The notes beneath the pieces were generated by a model. It was not told the origin of the DNA. It worked only from the letters and a program-made list of their open reading frames with translations, and made no database searches. The position numbers and the translations under genes were made by a program. A stretch of 64,000 nt of DNA from Pseudomonas frederiksbergensis. Lineage in GTDB: Bacteria > Pseudomonadota > Gammaproteobacteria > Pseudomonadales > Pseudomonadaceae. This document shows, one piece after another, positions 33,108 to 43,195 of the stretch. Location of the stretch: assembly GCF_003732275.1 (NCBI RefSeq), contig NZ_MOBM01000020.1, positions 1-64,000 on the forward strand. Reading direction: 5' to 3'. Position 1 is the stretch's first letter. Every line of letters begins with the position of its first letter.

Positions 33108-35668
33108 CAGGCATTCTCCTCGGTGACAGGGATAAGGTTGAGTTCGGCGGCCATGATCGGCCGGCGTTGACCGCGTTCCTGAACAAAGTGGATGTCCGGG
33201 TCCGGGCGTTGATCGTTGACGAAGGTGCGGAAGCGCTTGAGTTTTTCCGGGTCTTTGAGGGCGTTGGCCCATTCGCATTCGTAGCGGTTGACCACCAGTT
33301 GCATCTGCGATTCGAGTTCCGTGCCGAGGCCCAGGCTGTCGTTGATGATCACATCCTTGAGGTAATCCAGGCCGCCCTCCAGGCTTTCACGCCAGACCGA
33401 GGTGCGCTGCAATTTGTCGGCGGTGCGGATGTAGAACATCAGGAACCGGTCGATGTAACGGATCAGGGTTTCATCGTCCAGGTCGGTGGCGAACAGCTCC
33501 GCATGACGCGGACGCATGCCGCCGTTGCCGGCCACATAGAGGTTCCAGCCATTCTCGGTGGCGATTACGCCCACGTCTTTGCTTTGTGCCTCGGCGCATT
33601 CACGGGTGCAGCCAGAGACGGCGAATTTGAGCTTGTGCGGCGAGCGCAGGCCTTTGTAGCGATCCTCGAGGGTCAGGGCCATTTTCACGCTGTCTTGCAC
33701 GCCATAACGGCACCAGGTGCTGCCCACGCAAGACTTCACCGTGCGGGTCGATTTGCCATAGGCGTGGCCGGTTTCGAAACCGGCCTCAATCAGCTCGGAC
33801 CAGATGTCCGGCAACTGATGCAACTGCGCGCCGAACAGGTCGATCCGTTGGCCGCCGGTGATTTTGGTGTAGAGGTCGTATTTCTTCGCCACCACGCCGA
33901 TTGCGATCAACTTGTCGGCCGTGATCTCGCCCCCGGCGATGCGCGGCACCACCGAATAGGTGCCGTTTTTCTGCATGTTGGCCATGAAGGTGTCGTTGGT
34001 GTCCTGCAACGGCACCAGCGAGGCGTCCATGATCGGCTGGTTCCAGCATGAGGCGAGGATCGAGCCCACCGCCGGTTTGCATACGTCGCAACCGGTATGG
34101 CCACGGCCGTGCTTGGCCAGCAGTTCTTCGAAGGTGATCACCCCTTCTACCCGCACCAGCGCGTAAAGCTCCTGACGGGTATAGGCGAAATGTTCGCACA
34201 GGCTCTTGTCGACACTGACGCCGCGAGCAATCAGTTCATGCTCGAACACTTGCTTGAGCAGCCCTGCGCAACCGCCGCAACCGGTGCAGGCCTTGGTTTG
34301 CGACTTGAGCAGGCCCAGGTCGGTGCAGCCACCGTCGATGGCCGAGCAGATCGAGCCCTTGGTGACGTTATGGCACGAACACACCGTCGCTGCCTCAGGC
34401 AAAGCGCCCGGGCCCAGGGTTGGCGCACCGGTGGACGAAGGCAGGATCAGGCTCGCCGGTTCCGACGGCAAGGCAATGCCGTTCTGCATGTATTGCAACA
34501 GGGTGTCGTAATAGCTGTTGTCGCCGACCAGCACCGCGCCGAGCACGCGTTTGCCGGTAGCATCCACCACCAGGCGGCGGTAGCTGGCCGTGGCTTCATC
34601 GATGAATTGATAGCTGCGCGCACCCGGCGTCTGGGCGTGAGCATCGCCGATGGAGCCGACATCGACGCCGAGCAGTTTGAGCTTGGTCGACATGTCGGCG
34701 CCCTGGAACGGCTCCGCCACTTGATTGCACAGCAGCGTCGCGACGCCACGGGCCATTTGATAACCGGGGGCGACCAGACCGAAGAGGCTGCCATTCCAGG
34801 CGGCGCACTCGCCAATGGCATAGATGTTCGGATCGCTGGTCAGGCACTGATCGTCAATCACCACGCCGCCACGCGGACCGATGTCCAGCGCACATTGGCG
34901 GGCCAGCGCATCTTGCGCACGGATGCCGGCGGAGAACACGATCAGGTCGGCTTCGAGGAATTCGTCATTGGCAAAATTCATCCGGTAGCGGTACTGCTCG
35001 CCGGCACTGATCGACTGCGTGCCACGGGACAGATGCACACCCACGCCGAGTCGCTCGATCTGCGCTTTCAACGCCAAGCCACCCTGCTCGTCCAGCTGCA
35101 CCGGCATCAGGCGTGGGGCAAATTCCACCACATGCGCTTCCAGGCCCAGGCTTTTCAGGGCGTTGGCGGCTTCCAGGCCGAGCAGGCCACCGCCGACCAC
35201 CACGCCACGCCGGGCATTGGCCGCTGCGGCACGAATCGCGTCGAGGTCTTCCAGGGTGCGATACACCAGGCGCGAGTCACCTTCCGCACCTTCAATAGGT
35301 GGCACGAAGGGATAAGAGCCGGTGGCCAGAACCAGTTTGTCGTAAGCGACGCAACCTTGTGCGGTGATCACCTGGCGTCGCGCCCGGTCGATTTCCAGCA
35401 CCGGCACACCCAAATGCAGGGTGACGCCCGGCGTCTGGTACAGAGAGGCTTCGCCCAGGGCCAGCGACTCGGCATCGCGACCGCCGAAATACTCGGACAG
35501 ATGCACCCGGTCGTAGGCGCGCATCGGCTCTTCGCTGAAGACATGCAGGCGGTAATGGTCGAGGGCGCCGCGCTCGATGAGCTGCTCGACACAATGATGT
35601 CCGACCATGCCATTGCCGATCACGATCAGTGTTTGCAGTTTGTTCAACGCGGCAACATTGGAATTCAT
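33107..35668 (-). CDS. nirB: Nitrite reductase (NADH) large subunit NirB
   Basis: An 853-residue cytoplasmic enzyme started at MNSNVAALNKLQTLIVIGNG. The FAD/NAD reductase part begins with VIGNGMVGHH and has VVVGGGLLGLEAANALKSLG. A BFD-type [2Fe-2S] domain follows (VCSCHNVTKGSI, KACTGCGGCAGLL), then the ferredoxin-like half and the siroheme-[4Fe4S] site (KSCVGSTWCRYGVQDS, FAVSGCTRECAEAQSKD). It reduces nitrite to ammonium with NADH. Upstream are an attenuator-type leader and a sigma-54-like promoter. The 61-codon open extension upstream of the chosen start covers the terminator and is noncoding. Confidence 0.95.
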   Translation of the reverse strand: MNSNVAALNKLQTLIVIGNGMVGHHCVEQLIERGALDHYRLHVFSEEPMRAYDRVHLSEYFGGRDAESLALGEASLYQTPGVTLHLGVPVLEIDRARRQVITAQGCVAYDKLVLATGSYPFVPPIEGAEGDSRLVYRTLEDLDAIRAAAANARRGVVVGGGLLGLEAANALKSLGLEAHVVEFAPRLMPVQLDEQGGLALKAQIERLGVGVHLSRGTQSISAGEQYRYRMNFANDEFLEADLIVFSAGIRAQDALARQCALDIGPRGGVVIDDQCLTSDPNIYAIGECAAWNGSLFGLVAPGYQMARGVATLLCNQVAEPFQGADMSTKLKLLGVDVGSIGDAHAQTPGARSYQFIDEATASYRRLVVDATGKRVLGAVLVGDNSYYDTLLQYMQNGIALPSEPASLILPSSTGAPTLGPGALPEAATVCSCHNVTKGSICSAIDGGCTDLGLLKSQTKACTGCGGCAGLLKQVFEHELIARGVSVDKSLCEHFAYTRQELYALVRVEGVITFEELLAKHGRGHTGCDVCKPAVGSILASCWNQPIMDASLVPLQDTNDTFMANMQKNGTYSVVPRIAGGEITADKLIAIGVVAKKYDLYTKITGGQRIDLFGAQLHQLPDIWSELIEAGFETGHAYGKSTRTVKSCVGSTWCRYGVQDSVKMALTLEDRYKGLRSPHKLKFAVSGCTRECAEAQSKDVGVIATENGWNLYVAGNGGMRPRHAELFATDLDDETLIRYIDRFLMFYIRTADKLQRTSVWRESLEGGLDYLKDVIINDSLGLGTELESQMQLVVNRYECEWANALKDPEKLKRFRTFVNDQRPDPDIHFVQERGQRRPIMAAELNLIPVTEENA

Positions 35669-35705
35669 AGTAAGCACCCAGCCAAAGCCAATCACGGTTA
35701 AAAAA

Positions 35706-35743
35706 GCAAAAAAAAACGCCTGAAACCTCTCGGTTTCAGGCGT
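35706..35743 (-). terminator. Leader terminator (attenuator) of nirBD
   Basis: On the reverse strand ACGCCTGAAACC-GAGA-GGTTTCAGGCGT is followed by nine T residues. It lies about 40 bases before the nirB ATG and downstream of the promoter, so full-length nirB mRNA needs readthrough or antitermination. Confidence 0.9.
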
Positions 35744-35821
35744 CTTTGCCTGTTCTTCGCGGTGTTCGACCTGGCGCCTTCGCCTGATCCACCGATGTTG
35801 CCCACGACCTGCTCGGCCGGT

Positions 35822-35864
35822 CGATCTTCGTTGATCGAGTGGGCTGCCCATCTGTTTTCGATGG
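35822..35864 (-). promoter_or_regulatory. Two leader hairpins, candidate NasT/ANTAR target
   Basis: On the reverse strand, CCATC-GAAAACA-GATGG (35864-35848) and CGATC-AACGAA-GATCG (35837-35822) are separated by ten bases. The second has a hexanucleotide loop with A at 1 and G at 4, the ANTAR signature. The first has a seven-base loop and fits less well. They precede the terminator, as in NasR/NasT-controlled nitrate and nitrite leaders. Confidence 0.65.
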
Positions 35865-35879
35865 ACCTGAGGGGAGCAA

Positions 35880-35895
35880 TGCAGCCTTTGTGCCA
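35880..35895 (-). promoter_or_regulatory. Sigma-54-type promoter of nirBD
   Basis: The reverse strand reads TGGCACAAAGGCTGCA: the GG/GC doublets with ten bases between them match the -24/-12 consensus (TGGCAC-N5-TTGC with one mismatch). Transcription would start near 35868, leaving a leader of about 200 nt. Confidence 0.65.
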
Positions 35896-36314
35896 GCCGA
35901 CCACTTGATACTTCACCCGTGCTGAAAACCTAACGGCTGAACAATCGGCGAATAGGCTTGGCGACCATGGGATAGGCCTGTTCTGGCGGGGGGAGGACGG
36001 TCTTTCAGAAGTTGTTGCGCGGATCGCTGGGAGCACTGGCAGAGGAGAAAAACCGGTGCACCGCTCACGGCGGGTGCACGTTTTTATGGCATCGCGCTTT
36101 ATAAAAGTGCATGTAGCGTTTTTTTCGAGGCTTTCACCGCCTGTAGGAAGTGCGCGCCAGATAATTAAACATCGACTGAAGGAACCTGTTTAAGCGCTAT
36201 CAAGGTTACTTCCTGCAAGCTACAAGACCTTGCGCCGTTGCCTACGCTTACGCCAGAATCCGCCGGCTTGTGCGCCTTGGGGTCACTCGGTAACTTGATT
36301 CGTGTCACTGCCCA

Positions 36315-36526
36315 TCAGTGATCGGGTTTAGTCGCCCGGGGTTACAAGCAAGGTGCACAAGCTCTTGTCAGTCAGGCATTCCCATGCCTGCACTTGATGG
36401 TGGTTGTGCGCAGGGCGCCTTCGGGCGCGCCGGCTTTGCTAGCTTCCCCGGTCGACTAACCTGCGTACAGCTGCCTCCCTCTCGTTTAGTCGCAGGAGGG
36501 TGGCACCCAATCAGAGAAGCGAGCAT
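36315..36526 (+). ncRNA. Structured leader upstream of the DUF6124 gene
   Basis: A GC-rich segment with several stems (GGCATTCCCATGCC, GGGCGCCTTCGGGCGC) and recurring motifs (GATCGGGTTTAGTCGCCCGG, CTGCGTACAGCTGCC) ends 10 bases before the start codon. From memory, similar sequence precedes related small-protein genes in other Pseudomonas, which suggests a cis-acting RNA; no terminator is evident. The boundaries are approximate. The preceding 35896-36314 stretch holds no gene. Confidence 0.4.
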
Positions 36527-36886
36527 ATGTTCAAGGTTACGCCCAATCCGCCGGACACCGATCCGGTCTCCCCCTACGAACCCGGTTCAAAAAAACTCAA
36601 CGAGGCCGCCGAGCGGGCCCTCGATTATCACCTCAACTCGATCGCCGACATCAAAGCCACCGCGCGTAAACCCAGCAAGCTGTTTGCCGTAGACCCAGAG
36701 ACGACTACCGAAACCCTGGCGGTTTTTTTGGTCGAGACGCTAGCCTCGGTCGATGTGATGGTCCATCAGTTGGTAGATCATCTGGAGGGTGAGTCGCGTC
36801 ATGCCCTGCTGGGCATTTCGAACAGCATCATGGTGGCGGAGATCACGGCGAACCGGGTGCTGGATCAAATGAATCCGCCTGAGTAG
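36527..36886 (+). CDS. DUF6124-family small protein
   Basis: A 119-residue protein from MFKVTPNPPDTDPVSPYEPG; the frame is open nine codons upstream inside the leader, but family members begin MFK(V/I)TPNPP. A short disordered N-terminus is followed by helices: LNEAAERALDYHLNSIADIK, a linker, TTTETLAVFLVETLASVDVM and HHALL-type helices to the end. Small proteins of this group are numerous and paralogous in Pseudomonas; their role is unknown. The long structured leader suggests post-transcriptional control. Confidence 0.7.
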   Translation: MFKVTPNPPDTDPVSPYEPGSKKLNEAAERALDYHLNSIADIKATARKPSKLFAVDPETTTETLAVFLVETLASVDVMVHQLVDHLEGESRHALLGISNSIMVAEITANRVLDQMNPPE

Positions 36887-37134
36887 GCGTGGTCTGCCGT
36901 GGTGAGTGACTGACGCAGGGTTGTGCAGTGGCTCCTTTTTTGGGGCCGCGGCGCGCCCCAGCGGGAGCAAGCTCCCTCGCCACAGGTTTCTCGCTAAGCG
37001 TCGCCTGTTTTTTCCTCGATACCTGCCCGTCTAATCTTCCGGTGTTGCGGTGGTGTTCGCCTGCCCTCAACTGGTAGCCTGAGCGCCCTTGCCTGCATGT
37101 CTCTGATGGATCATCGGCGCGAGAAGATGCCTTG

Positions 37135-38103
37135 ATGATCACTTCATCCCTTTCAATCAAGACAACGGTGACTCTTTTGACCAGCAGCACCCCCGCATTT
37201 GCCCGCGATATCGACGGCAAAGCCATCTCTGCCCAGGTTCTCGACGAGGTCCGGGAAGAGGTTCTGGCCTTGGCCGGCCAGCAGATCTACCCCGCCCTGG
37301 CGGTCCTGTTGGTCGGCGACGACCCGGCCAGCCACGTGTATGTGCGCAATAAACTGCTGCGCGCCAAGGAAGTCGGCATCCGCTCCCTGGAATACCGCCT
37401 GCCGGAAACCGCCAGCCAGGCCCAGGTTCTGGAACTGATTGCGCAACTCAACGCCGATCCCACGGTGAATGGCATCCTGGTGCAGCTGCCCTTGCCGGAT
37501 GCTATCGATGAACAAGCAGTGATTCATGCCATCGACCCGATCAAGGACGTGGATGGTTTTCATCGGGAAAACGTCGGCGGGCTGGTGCAAGGCTTCGAGG
37601 TTCTGACCCCATGCACGCCCAGCGGCTGCATGCGCCTGTTGTACGAAACCTGCGGTGCTGACTTGAGCGGTTTGCACGCGGTGGTCATCGGCCGTTCGAA
37701 CATTGTTGGCAAGCCGATGGCGACCTTGCTGTTGCAGGCCAACTGTTCGGTCAGCGTGGTGCATTCGCGCAGCGTCGATGCCCCGGCGTTGTGCCGGTTG
37801 GCAGATATCGTGGTCGCGGCGGTGGGCCGACCAGAGTTGATCGACGCCAGTTGGCTGAAGCCCGGTGCAGTGGTGATCGATGTCGGCATCAACCGCATCG
37901 CCAGCGAGTCCGGCAACCGTCTGGTGGGCGATGTCAATTACGCCAGCGCCCGCACCGTCGCCCGTGCGATCACCCCGGTGCCCGGTGGCGTCGGGCCGAT
38001 GACCATTGCCTACCTGTTGAAAAACACCCTGATCGCCAGCCAGTTGCAACGCGCCGCGCTGGCCCGTGGGCAGCAGCCTGTGGACGACCTGGCGTTGAAC
38101 TGA
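37135..38103 (+). CDS. folD: Methylene-THF dehydrogenase/cyclohydrolase FolD
   Basis: A 322-residue bifunctional enzyme interconverting methylene-, methenyl- and 10-formyl-tetrahydrofolate with NADP. Landmarks: [37 protein letters not shown] with the catalytic lysine region, [60 protein letters not shown] and [17 protein letters not shown]. It is about 35 residues longer than usual because of an N-terminal extension ([20 protein letters not shown]) and a tail; a later start cannot be excluded. GAGAAG precedes the ATG. Confidence 0.9.
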   Translation: MITSSLSIKTTVTLLTSSTPAFARDIDGKAISAQVLDEVREEVLALAGQQIYPALAVLLVGDDPASHVYVRNKLLRAKEVGIRSLEYRLPETASQAQVLELIAQLNADPTVNGILVQLPLPDAIDEQAVIHAIDPIKDVDGFHRENVGGLVQGFEVLTPCTPSGCMRLLYETCGADLSGLHAVVIGRSNIVGKPMATLLLQANCSVSVVHSRSVDAPALCRLADIVVAAVGRPELIDASWLKPGAVVIDVGINRIASESGNRLVGDVNYASARTVARAITPVPGGVGPMTIAYLLKNTLIASQLQRAALARGQQPVDDLALN

Positions 38104-38107
38104 GCAC

Positions 38108-38285
38108 ATGTAGGAGCCAGGCTTGCCGGCGAAGGCGTCCTTCAGTTCGCCTTCGCCGGCAAGCCTCAATGCCAGTCAGTTAAAGTGCGAAACTTGTGGG
38201 AGCGAGCCTGCTCGCGATGACGGCGGTAGATTCAGTATCAATGTTGGCTGACCCGCCGCTATCGCGAGCAGGCTCGCTCCCACAG
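38108..38285. repeat. Two palindromic REP units
   Basis: 38108-38166 is a short unit, GTAGGAGCCAGGCTTGCCGG with its inverted partner. 38195-38285 is the longer TGTGGGAGCGAGCCTGCTCG pair with its inverted copy and spacer. They fill the gap between the convergent folD and SnoaL-like genes. Confidence 0.8.
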
Positions 38286-38346
38286 GGGCTGCAGTATTCA
38301 AGTCCTTAACTTGCACAGTTTCTGCGATCAGGCGTCGAAGACTTCT

Positions 38347-38865
38347 TTATTTCCCTGCGTGCAGCACTTGCGCTTGCGGCATCGCCGAAGAGTGGTGGTT
38401 GAGAATCTTCCACTGACCGCCCACTTGTTCATAGACGAACGTGTAACGCGCCTGCACCTGACGGGTCTTGCCATCGGCCTCGGTCAGGAAAAAGGTGTAG
38501 ACGCCACTGTCCATGGCCACGTTGGCACCCAATGGGCGGATCTCACGGTAGTTGATCTGCCCCACCGGCTTGAGCGCCATGAAGTGATCGAAGTAGTCCT
38601 TGATCTGCGCCGGCGTGGTGCGCACCTTATTGGAAACCGTCGGCTGCAGCACGGCGTTCGGCGCGTACAGGTCGACCACGCTCTGAACATTGCCGCTCTT
38701 CAACGCGCTATTCCATTGATCAAACAGTGCAGCAATTTCACGATCCTTCACGTTACCGGGCTGTTCGGCCACGCTGCTGTAAACGTAAGGCACTGCCTCC
38801 AACGCCTGGGCCAAAGGGGCGGTCAGGGCGAACAACAGGGCGATGGTTGAGGTCTTGAATTTCAT
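38347..38865 (-). CDS. Secreted SnoaL/DUF4440-like protein
   Basis: A 172-residue protein started at MKFKTSTIALLFALTAPLAQ, which gives a clean signal peptide (cleavage near AQALEA). The mature part is a cystatin-like NTF2 fold: REIAALFDQWNSALKSGNVQ, VVDLYAPNAVLQPTVSNKVR, TPAQIKDYFDHFMALKP and QVQARYTFVYEQVGGQWKIL. It is close to the group annotated SgcJ/EcaC or CaMKII-association-domain proteins. Periplasmic; ligand and function unknown. It is divergent from the histidine-kinase operon with a 170-bp gap. Confidence 0.8.
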   Translation of the reverse strand: MKFKTSTIALLFALTAPLAQALEAVPYVYSSVAEQPGNVKDREIAALFDQWNSALKSGNVQSVVDLYAPNAVLQPTVSNKVRTTPAQIKDYFDHFMALKPVGQINYREIRPLGANVAMDSGVYTFFLTEADGKTRQVQARYTFVYEQVGGQWKILNHHSSAMPQAQVLHAGK

Positions 38866-39036
38866 TGCGCGATTCCAATGGTGGTCGATGGCCACACTGT
38901 GCCGCTCGAAACGCCGCCCGCCATCGGCCAACCGGAGCCATTTGCCTATGCCATTCGGCAGATAGCGCCCTGCCCCGTTAACAAGGTTTAATGACGCCTC
39001 CTGCCCGTATGGGCGTGCCTGCGCCGGACCCCGCCC

Positions 39037-40221
39037 ATGCAAATTCCTGATCATGACCCCGGTAGCGCCCTGGCCATTCGGACCCAATATCGGCAATCGC
39101 AAAGTCGCGCCGCGCGACTGCGGCTGTTGGTAGATACCGGCCAGGAACTGACGCAACTGGCCCCCGAAGCCATGCGCCAACGCGTGCTGCAACGGGCCTG
39201 TGCCTTCCTGGCGATGGACCACGCGCTATTGCTGGAATGGGACGAGGATGCGCAGGTCAGGACCACCGCCAGTCACGGCAGCCGTGATCGTTTAAACAGC
39301 CTCGAACACCTCGCCGATACCGCGATGCGCACTCCGCAATGGCAGGAGCAGCCGAGCGCGGTCCTGCCCAATGTGCTGCGGGTGCCTTTGCGCGGTGGCG
39401 ATGGCGCAGCGTTTGGTGCGTTGGTGCTGGCCAACAGTGTCAGCATCAGTGCGCCGGACACCGAGGACATCGAATCCCTGCAATTGCTCGCCACCCTGCT
39501 GGCCGCGCACCTGGAAAACCAGCGTCTGCTGGATGCACTGGTTGCGCGGGAGCGCACCATGTCCGATCTGGTGCATCGGCTGTTCAGGGCCCAGGAAGAC
39601 GAACGCAAACGCATGGCTTACGACCTGCACGACGGCCTGGCGCAAACCCTCGCCGGGCTGCATCAACGCCTGCAAGGTTTTGCCGGTCGCTGCCCGCCAC
39701 TGCCCGAGGAACTCGGTGCGGACTTACAGACGATTCTTGCGTTGGCCCAGCATTGCGTGGGTGAAGGCCGGCAATTGATCAGCGGCCTGCGCCCGACGGT
39801 GCTCGACGACTTTGGCTTGCTGAAGGCGGTCGACAAAGAAGCGGATCGCCTGCGCGACGCCGGGATCAAAGTGAACTGGAGCACGCGTTGCGAAGCACGC
39901 TTGCCCAGTCAGGTGGAGATCGCCCTGTTCAGGATCGCCCAGGAAGGCATCAACAACATTCTCAAACATGCGCAGGCCTGCCACGTCGTCCTGGCGCTGG
40001 AACTGCACGAAGGGCAAGCCTCGCTGCGGGTGGACGATAACGGCAAGGGCTTTGCCATGGAGCAACGCCTCGACACCTGCGGCGCCCGGCACTTGGGACT
40101 TGCGGCGATGCGGGAGCGCGCGAGCCTGCTGGGCGGTGATTTCACCTGCGTCAGCCATGCACACGGCGGCACCCAACTGCGCGCCACCGTCCCTTCCGAT
40201 CTCAATGGAACAGCTCAATGA
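39037..40221 (+). CDS. Cytosolic NarL-type sensor histidine kinase with GAF domain
   Basis: A 394-residue kinase without membrane segments. Residues 40-160 form a GAF-like sensor; HisKA_3 follows with [20 protein letters not shown] (phospho-accepting H198), and the HATPase has [30 protein letters not shown] and [15 protein letters not shown]. It phosphorylates the LuxR-type regulator whose gene overlaps its end by four bases. The signal is unknown; the GAF domain suggests a small cytoplasmic ligand or redox state. First gene of a four-gene overlapping operon. Confidence 0.85.
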   Translation: MQIPDHDPGSALAIRTQYRQSQSRAARLRLLVDTGQELTQLAPEAMRQRVLQRACAFLAMDHALLLEWDEDAQVRTTASHGSRDRLNSLEHLADTAMRTPQWQEQPSAVLPNVLRVPLRGGDGAAFGALVLANSVSISAPDTEDIESLQLLATLLAAHLENQRLLDALVARERTMSDLVHRLFRAQEDERKRMAYDLHDGLAQTLAGLHQRLQGFAGRCPPLPEELGADLQTILALAQHCVGEGRQLISGLRPTVLDDFGLLKAVDKEADRLRDAGIKVNWSTRCEARLPSQVEIALFRIAQEGINNILKHAQACHVVLALELHEGQASLRVDDNGKGFAMEQRLDTCGARHLGLAAMRERASLLGGDFTCVSHAHGGTQLRATVPSDLNGTAQ

Positions 40222-40871
40222 CTGAAGTTTTACGCCTGGTTCTGGCGGACGATCATGAGGTCACCCGAACCGGCTTCGTCGCGCTGCTGGCGGGCCATCC
40301 GCAATTCGAAGTGGTCGGCCAGGCCCGCGATGGCCAGGAAGCAGTAGACGCGTGCGAACGCCTGCTGCCCGACATCGTCATCCTCGACATTCGCATGCCC
40401 GTGCTCAACGGGTTGGGCGCGGCGCGAATTCTTCAGCAACGCCTGCCGACCCTGAAAGTGGTGATCTTCACCATGGACGACAGCCCGGATCACCTGGAAG
40501 CGGCAATGAATGCCGGTGCCGTGGGCTACCTGCTCAAAGACGCCAGCCGCGATGAAGTGATCAACGCCTTGCAACGCGTCGCTGCGGGTGAGGAAGCCCT
40601 TAATAGCGCGGTCAGCGCCCGCCTGCTGCGGCGCATGACCGAACGCAACGCCAGTGGTGCCGCCCCTGCCGAATCCTTGACCGCCCGCGAACGCCAGGTC
40701 CTCGGGCTGGTGGCCGGCGGTTTCAGCAATCGTGAAATCGGCGAAGAACTCGGCATCACCACGGGCACGGCCAAGGCCCACGTGGAACGGGTCATCGGTA
40801 AACTCGGCGCCGCCGACCGAACCCAGGCCGCTGTCCGTGGCATCGCCCTGGGCCTGGTGACCCAGCCATGA
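40218..40871 (+). CDS. NarL/LuxR-family response regulator
   Basis: A 217-residue regulator: an N-terminal receiver with acidic pocket ADDHE, phospho-acceptor D57 ([12 protein letters not shown]), T/K positions VIFTMDD and YLLKDAS, and a C-terminal LuxR helix-turn-helix ([40 protein letters not shown]). It starts inside the last codons of the kinase gene (ATGA overlap) and overlaps the next gene likewise. It is the only DNA-binding output in the operon; the targets are not evident. Confidence 0.9.
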   Translation: MTEVLRLVLADDHEVTRTGFVALLAGHPQFEVVGQARDGQEAVDACERLLPDIVILDIRMPVLNGLGAARILQQRLPTLKVVIFTMDDSPDHLEAAMNAGAVGYLLKDASRDEVINALQRVAAGEEALNSAVSARLLRRMTERNASGAAPAESLTARERQVLGLVAGGFSNREIGEELGITTGTAKAHVERVIGKLGAADRTQAAVRGIALGLVTQP

Positions 40872-43195
40872 AGGTTTCAAACGCTCGACGCTGGGCCGAT
40901 CTGCCATTACGCGGCAAAGCCCTCGTGGTGATTTCCCTGCCATTGGTGATCCTGTTGCTCTCGCTGGTGCTGATCTACATCACCGAGCGTCAGACCGCAC
41001 GCGCGGAAGAGGACGTGCGCCGAGTGCTGCTGGTGCAAGGCGACATTCAGGCGGTGCATACGCTACTCGCCGAGGCCGCCGCCAGCGTGCGCGGTTATCT
41101 GCTGACCCGCCGCGAGGATTTCCTGCCGGGTTATCGGCAAGCCAAACCCTTGATCGAATCGGCCCTGCGCCGGCTCGACAGCAATGTTCGTGATGAGCGG
41201 GTGCGTAAACATCTGGAGGCAATCACCCCGTTGATCGAGACCAAGGTCGAGGGCCTGGTTGAACTGCTCGATGATCGCAGCGCCACACCCGAGTCGATCA
41301 CCACGATCCTGATCACCAACAAACACATCCTCGACGAATTGCGCGAACGCATCAGCGCCATGCGCACCCTCGAGGATACTTTGCTGGCCGAGCGCACTGC
41401 GGCCGCCTCCTCCACTCGACAGCGGTTGTTGTTCTCCACTCTGCTGGCCGCCGCTTGCGGACTGTTTGGCGCCATTGTGGCGGTGCTGTTCCTGTCCAAA
41501 GGCATCGTCGCCCGGGTCAAACAGGTCCAGGGCAACGCACAACGGCTGGCACTCGGTCAGCCGTTGCTGCCGCAACCGCCAGAGAACGATGAGATTGGTC
41601 AATTGGGCACACGTCTGGTCGAAGCCGGGCTGTTGCTGGCCGAACGTGAACGCGCGTTGCGCGATAACGAAGAGCGCTTGCGGCTGATCATCGACGGGGT
41701 GAAGGACTACGGTATTTTCGCCCTCGACACGCGGGGCTTCGTTACCAGTTGGAATGCGGGCGCCGAACGGATCAAGGGCTACACGGAACAAGAAATCGTC
41801 GGCCAGCATTTCTCGGTATTTTATCTGTCGCAAGAATGCCCGCAGCATCCCGACATGGCGCTACGCGAGGCCACTCGCGATGGTCATTACATGGAAGAGG
41901 CCTGGCGTTGTCGCAAGGATGGCAGCCGCTTCTGGGCCAGCGTGGTGATTACCGCGCAATACGACAGCAGTGGCGCCCTGCGCGGTTTTTCCAAGATCAC
42001 CCGCGACATCACCGATCGCCGTGCGGCCGAGATCGCGCTGAGCACCGCACGGGAAGAAGCCGAACGCGCCAGCCGCGCCAAAAGCGAATTCCTGTCGCGC
42101 ATGAGCCACGAATTGCGTACCCCGCTCAACTCCATTCTCGGCTTCGCACAACTGCTGGACATGGACTCGCCCAAGGGACAACGGGCGCAGATCGGTCACA
42201 TTCTGCGGGCCGGACAACACCTGCTGACCCTGATCAACGAAGTGCTGGACATCGCCAAGATCGAAGCCGGGCGCCTGCCGCTGAATGTTGAAGCCGTGCC
42301 CTTGGCGGTGGTGCTGCAAGAAGCCCTGACACTGGTTTCCCCGATGGCCTGCGACGCCGGCATTCAGCTGGTTGAGCTGCCGATGCTGGCCGCCGACAGC
42401 GGGATCGTCGCCGATCGGCAACGCCTGGTTCAGGTGCTGCTCAACCTGTTGTCCAACGCCATCAAATACAACCGGCCCCAGGGCCAGGTGCACATCGAAG
42501 TCAGGGTTATTCAACAGCGAATTGCCGTGTCGGTCTGCGATACCGGCAAGGGCATTGCGGCCGATCGACTGGAGCAACTGTTCAAGCCATTCGAGCGCCT
42601 GGAGACCGATCCGAACGTGGAAGGCACCGGCCTGGGCCTGGCCTTGAGCAAGAGTCTGCTGGAAATGATGAACGGCAGCCTGACCGTCAAAAGCCAGCCC
42701 GGCGCAGGCTCCAGTTTCACCCTGGAACTGCCCTTCGTGCGCCTGCAGCCAGTCACCGAGCCACCGGTTGCACGAATCAGCCATCCAACGGTCACGGCCG
42801 CCCTCAACGCTCCCGATTACCAAGGGAAAGTGCTGTGCATCGAAGACAATCTTTCGAGCCTGGCCCTGATCGAAACCCTGCTGCAACGACGACCGCACAT
42901 CCAATTGCTTTCAAGCATGCAGGGGCAAATGGGTCTGGATCTGGCCCGTCAACATGTGCCGCAACTGATTTTGCTCGACGTGGCGCTGCCGGATCTGGAT
43001 GGTTTCAATGTTCTGCAACGCTTGCGTCAGTCTTCCATCACCCGTGCCATTCCAGTGCTGATGATCACCGCCGATGCCAGCGACCTCACTCATCTGGCGT
43101 TGCTGGAAGCGGGCGCGACGGCGGTGCTGACCAAGCCGATTCACATCCCTTCATTTCTCGCCCATCTTGACCAGCATCTACCGGAGCCCGTGTGA
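40868..43195 (+). CDS. Membrane hybrid histidine kinase with PAS and receiver
   Basis: A 775-residue protein. TM1 about 15-38, a periplasmic helical CHASE3-like domain (about 40-175), TM2 about 180-205, then HAMP, PAS ([20 protein letters not shown] to [13 protein letters not shown]), HisKA ([20 protein letters not shown]), HATPase ([34 protein letters not shown]) and a C-terminal receiver ([17 protein letters not shown]). The domain order suits a phosphorelay that modulates the upstream kinase/regulator pair. The signal enters via the CHASE3-like or PAS domain; ligand unknown. Genes overlap on both sides. Confidence 0.9.
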   Translation: MKVSNARRWADLPLRGKALVVISLPLVILLLSLVLIYITERQTARAEEDVRRVLLVQGDIQAVHTLLAEAAASVRGYLLTRREDFLPGYRQAKPLIESALRRLDSNVRDERVRKHLEAITPLIETKVEGLVELLDDRSATPESITTILITNKHILDELRERISAMRTLEDTLLAERTAAASSTRQRLLFSTLLAAACGLFGAIVAVLFLSKGIVARVKQVQGNAQRLALGQPLLPQPPENDEIGQLGTRLVEAGLLLAERERALRDNEERLRLIIDGVKDYGIFALDTRGFVTSWNAGAERIKGYTEQEIVGQHFSVFYLSQECPQHPDMALREATRDGHYMEEAWRCRKDGSRFWASVVITAQYDSSGALRGFSKITRDITDRRAAEIALSTAREEAERASRAKSEFLSRMSHELRTPLNSILGFAQLLDMDSPKGQRAQIGHILRAGQHLLTLINEVLDIAKIEAGRLPLNVEAVPLAVVLQEALTLVSPMACDAGIQLVELPMLAADSGIVADRQRLVQVLLNLLSNAIKYNRPQGQVHIEVRVIQQRIAVSVCDTGKGIAADRLEQLFKPFERLETDPNVEGTGLGLALSKSLLEMMNGSLTVKSQPGAGSSFTLELPFVRLQPVTEPPVARISHPTVTAALNAPDYQGKVLCIEDNLSSLALIETLLQRRPHIQLLSSMQGQMGLDLARQHVPQLILLDVALPDLDGFNVLQRLRQSSITRAIPVLMITADASDLTHLALLEAGATAVLTKPIHIPSFLAHLDQHLPEPV

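Noticed and set aside
34097..35701. A 534-codon open frame on the forward strand opposite nirB
   Set aside because: It is antisense to a gene with full family motifs, and its composition (His, Gln and Arg rich) is what a GC-rich complement yields. No ribosome site or family match.
35669..35851. N-terminal extension of NirB
   Set aside because: The open frame upstream of the chosen ATG passes through the intrinsic terminator and its T tract and lacks similarity to any NirB beginning.
38108..38285. Possible attenuator or small RNA after folD
   Set aside because: The paired palindromes match the REP families repeated elsewhere in the window, which is a simpler explanation.
41861..42904. A long reverse frame opposite the hybrid kinase
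   Set aside because: Shadow of a well-supported kinase gene; no domain recognisable.
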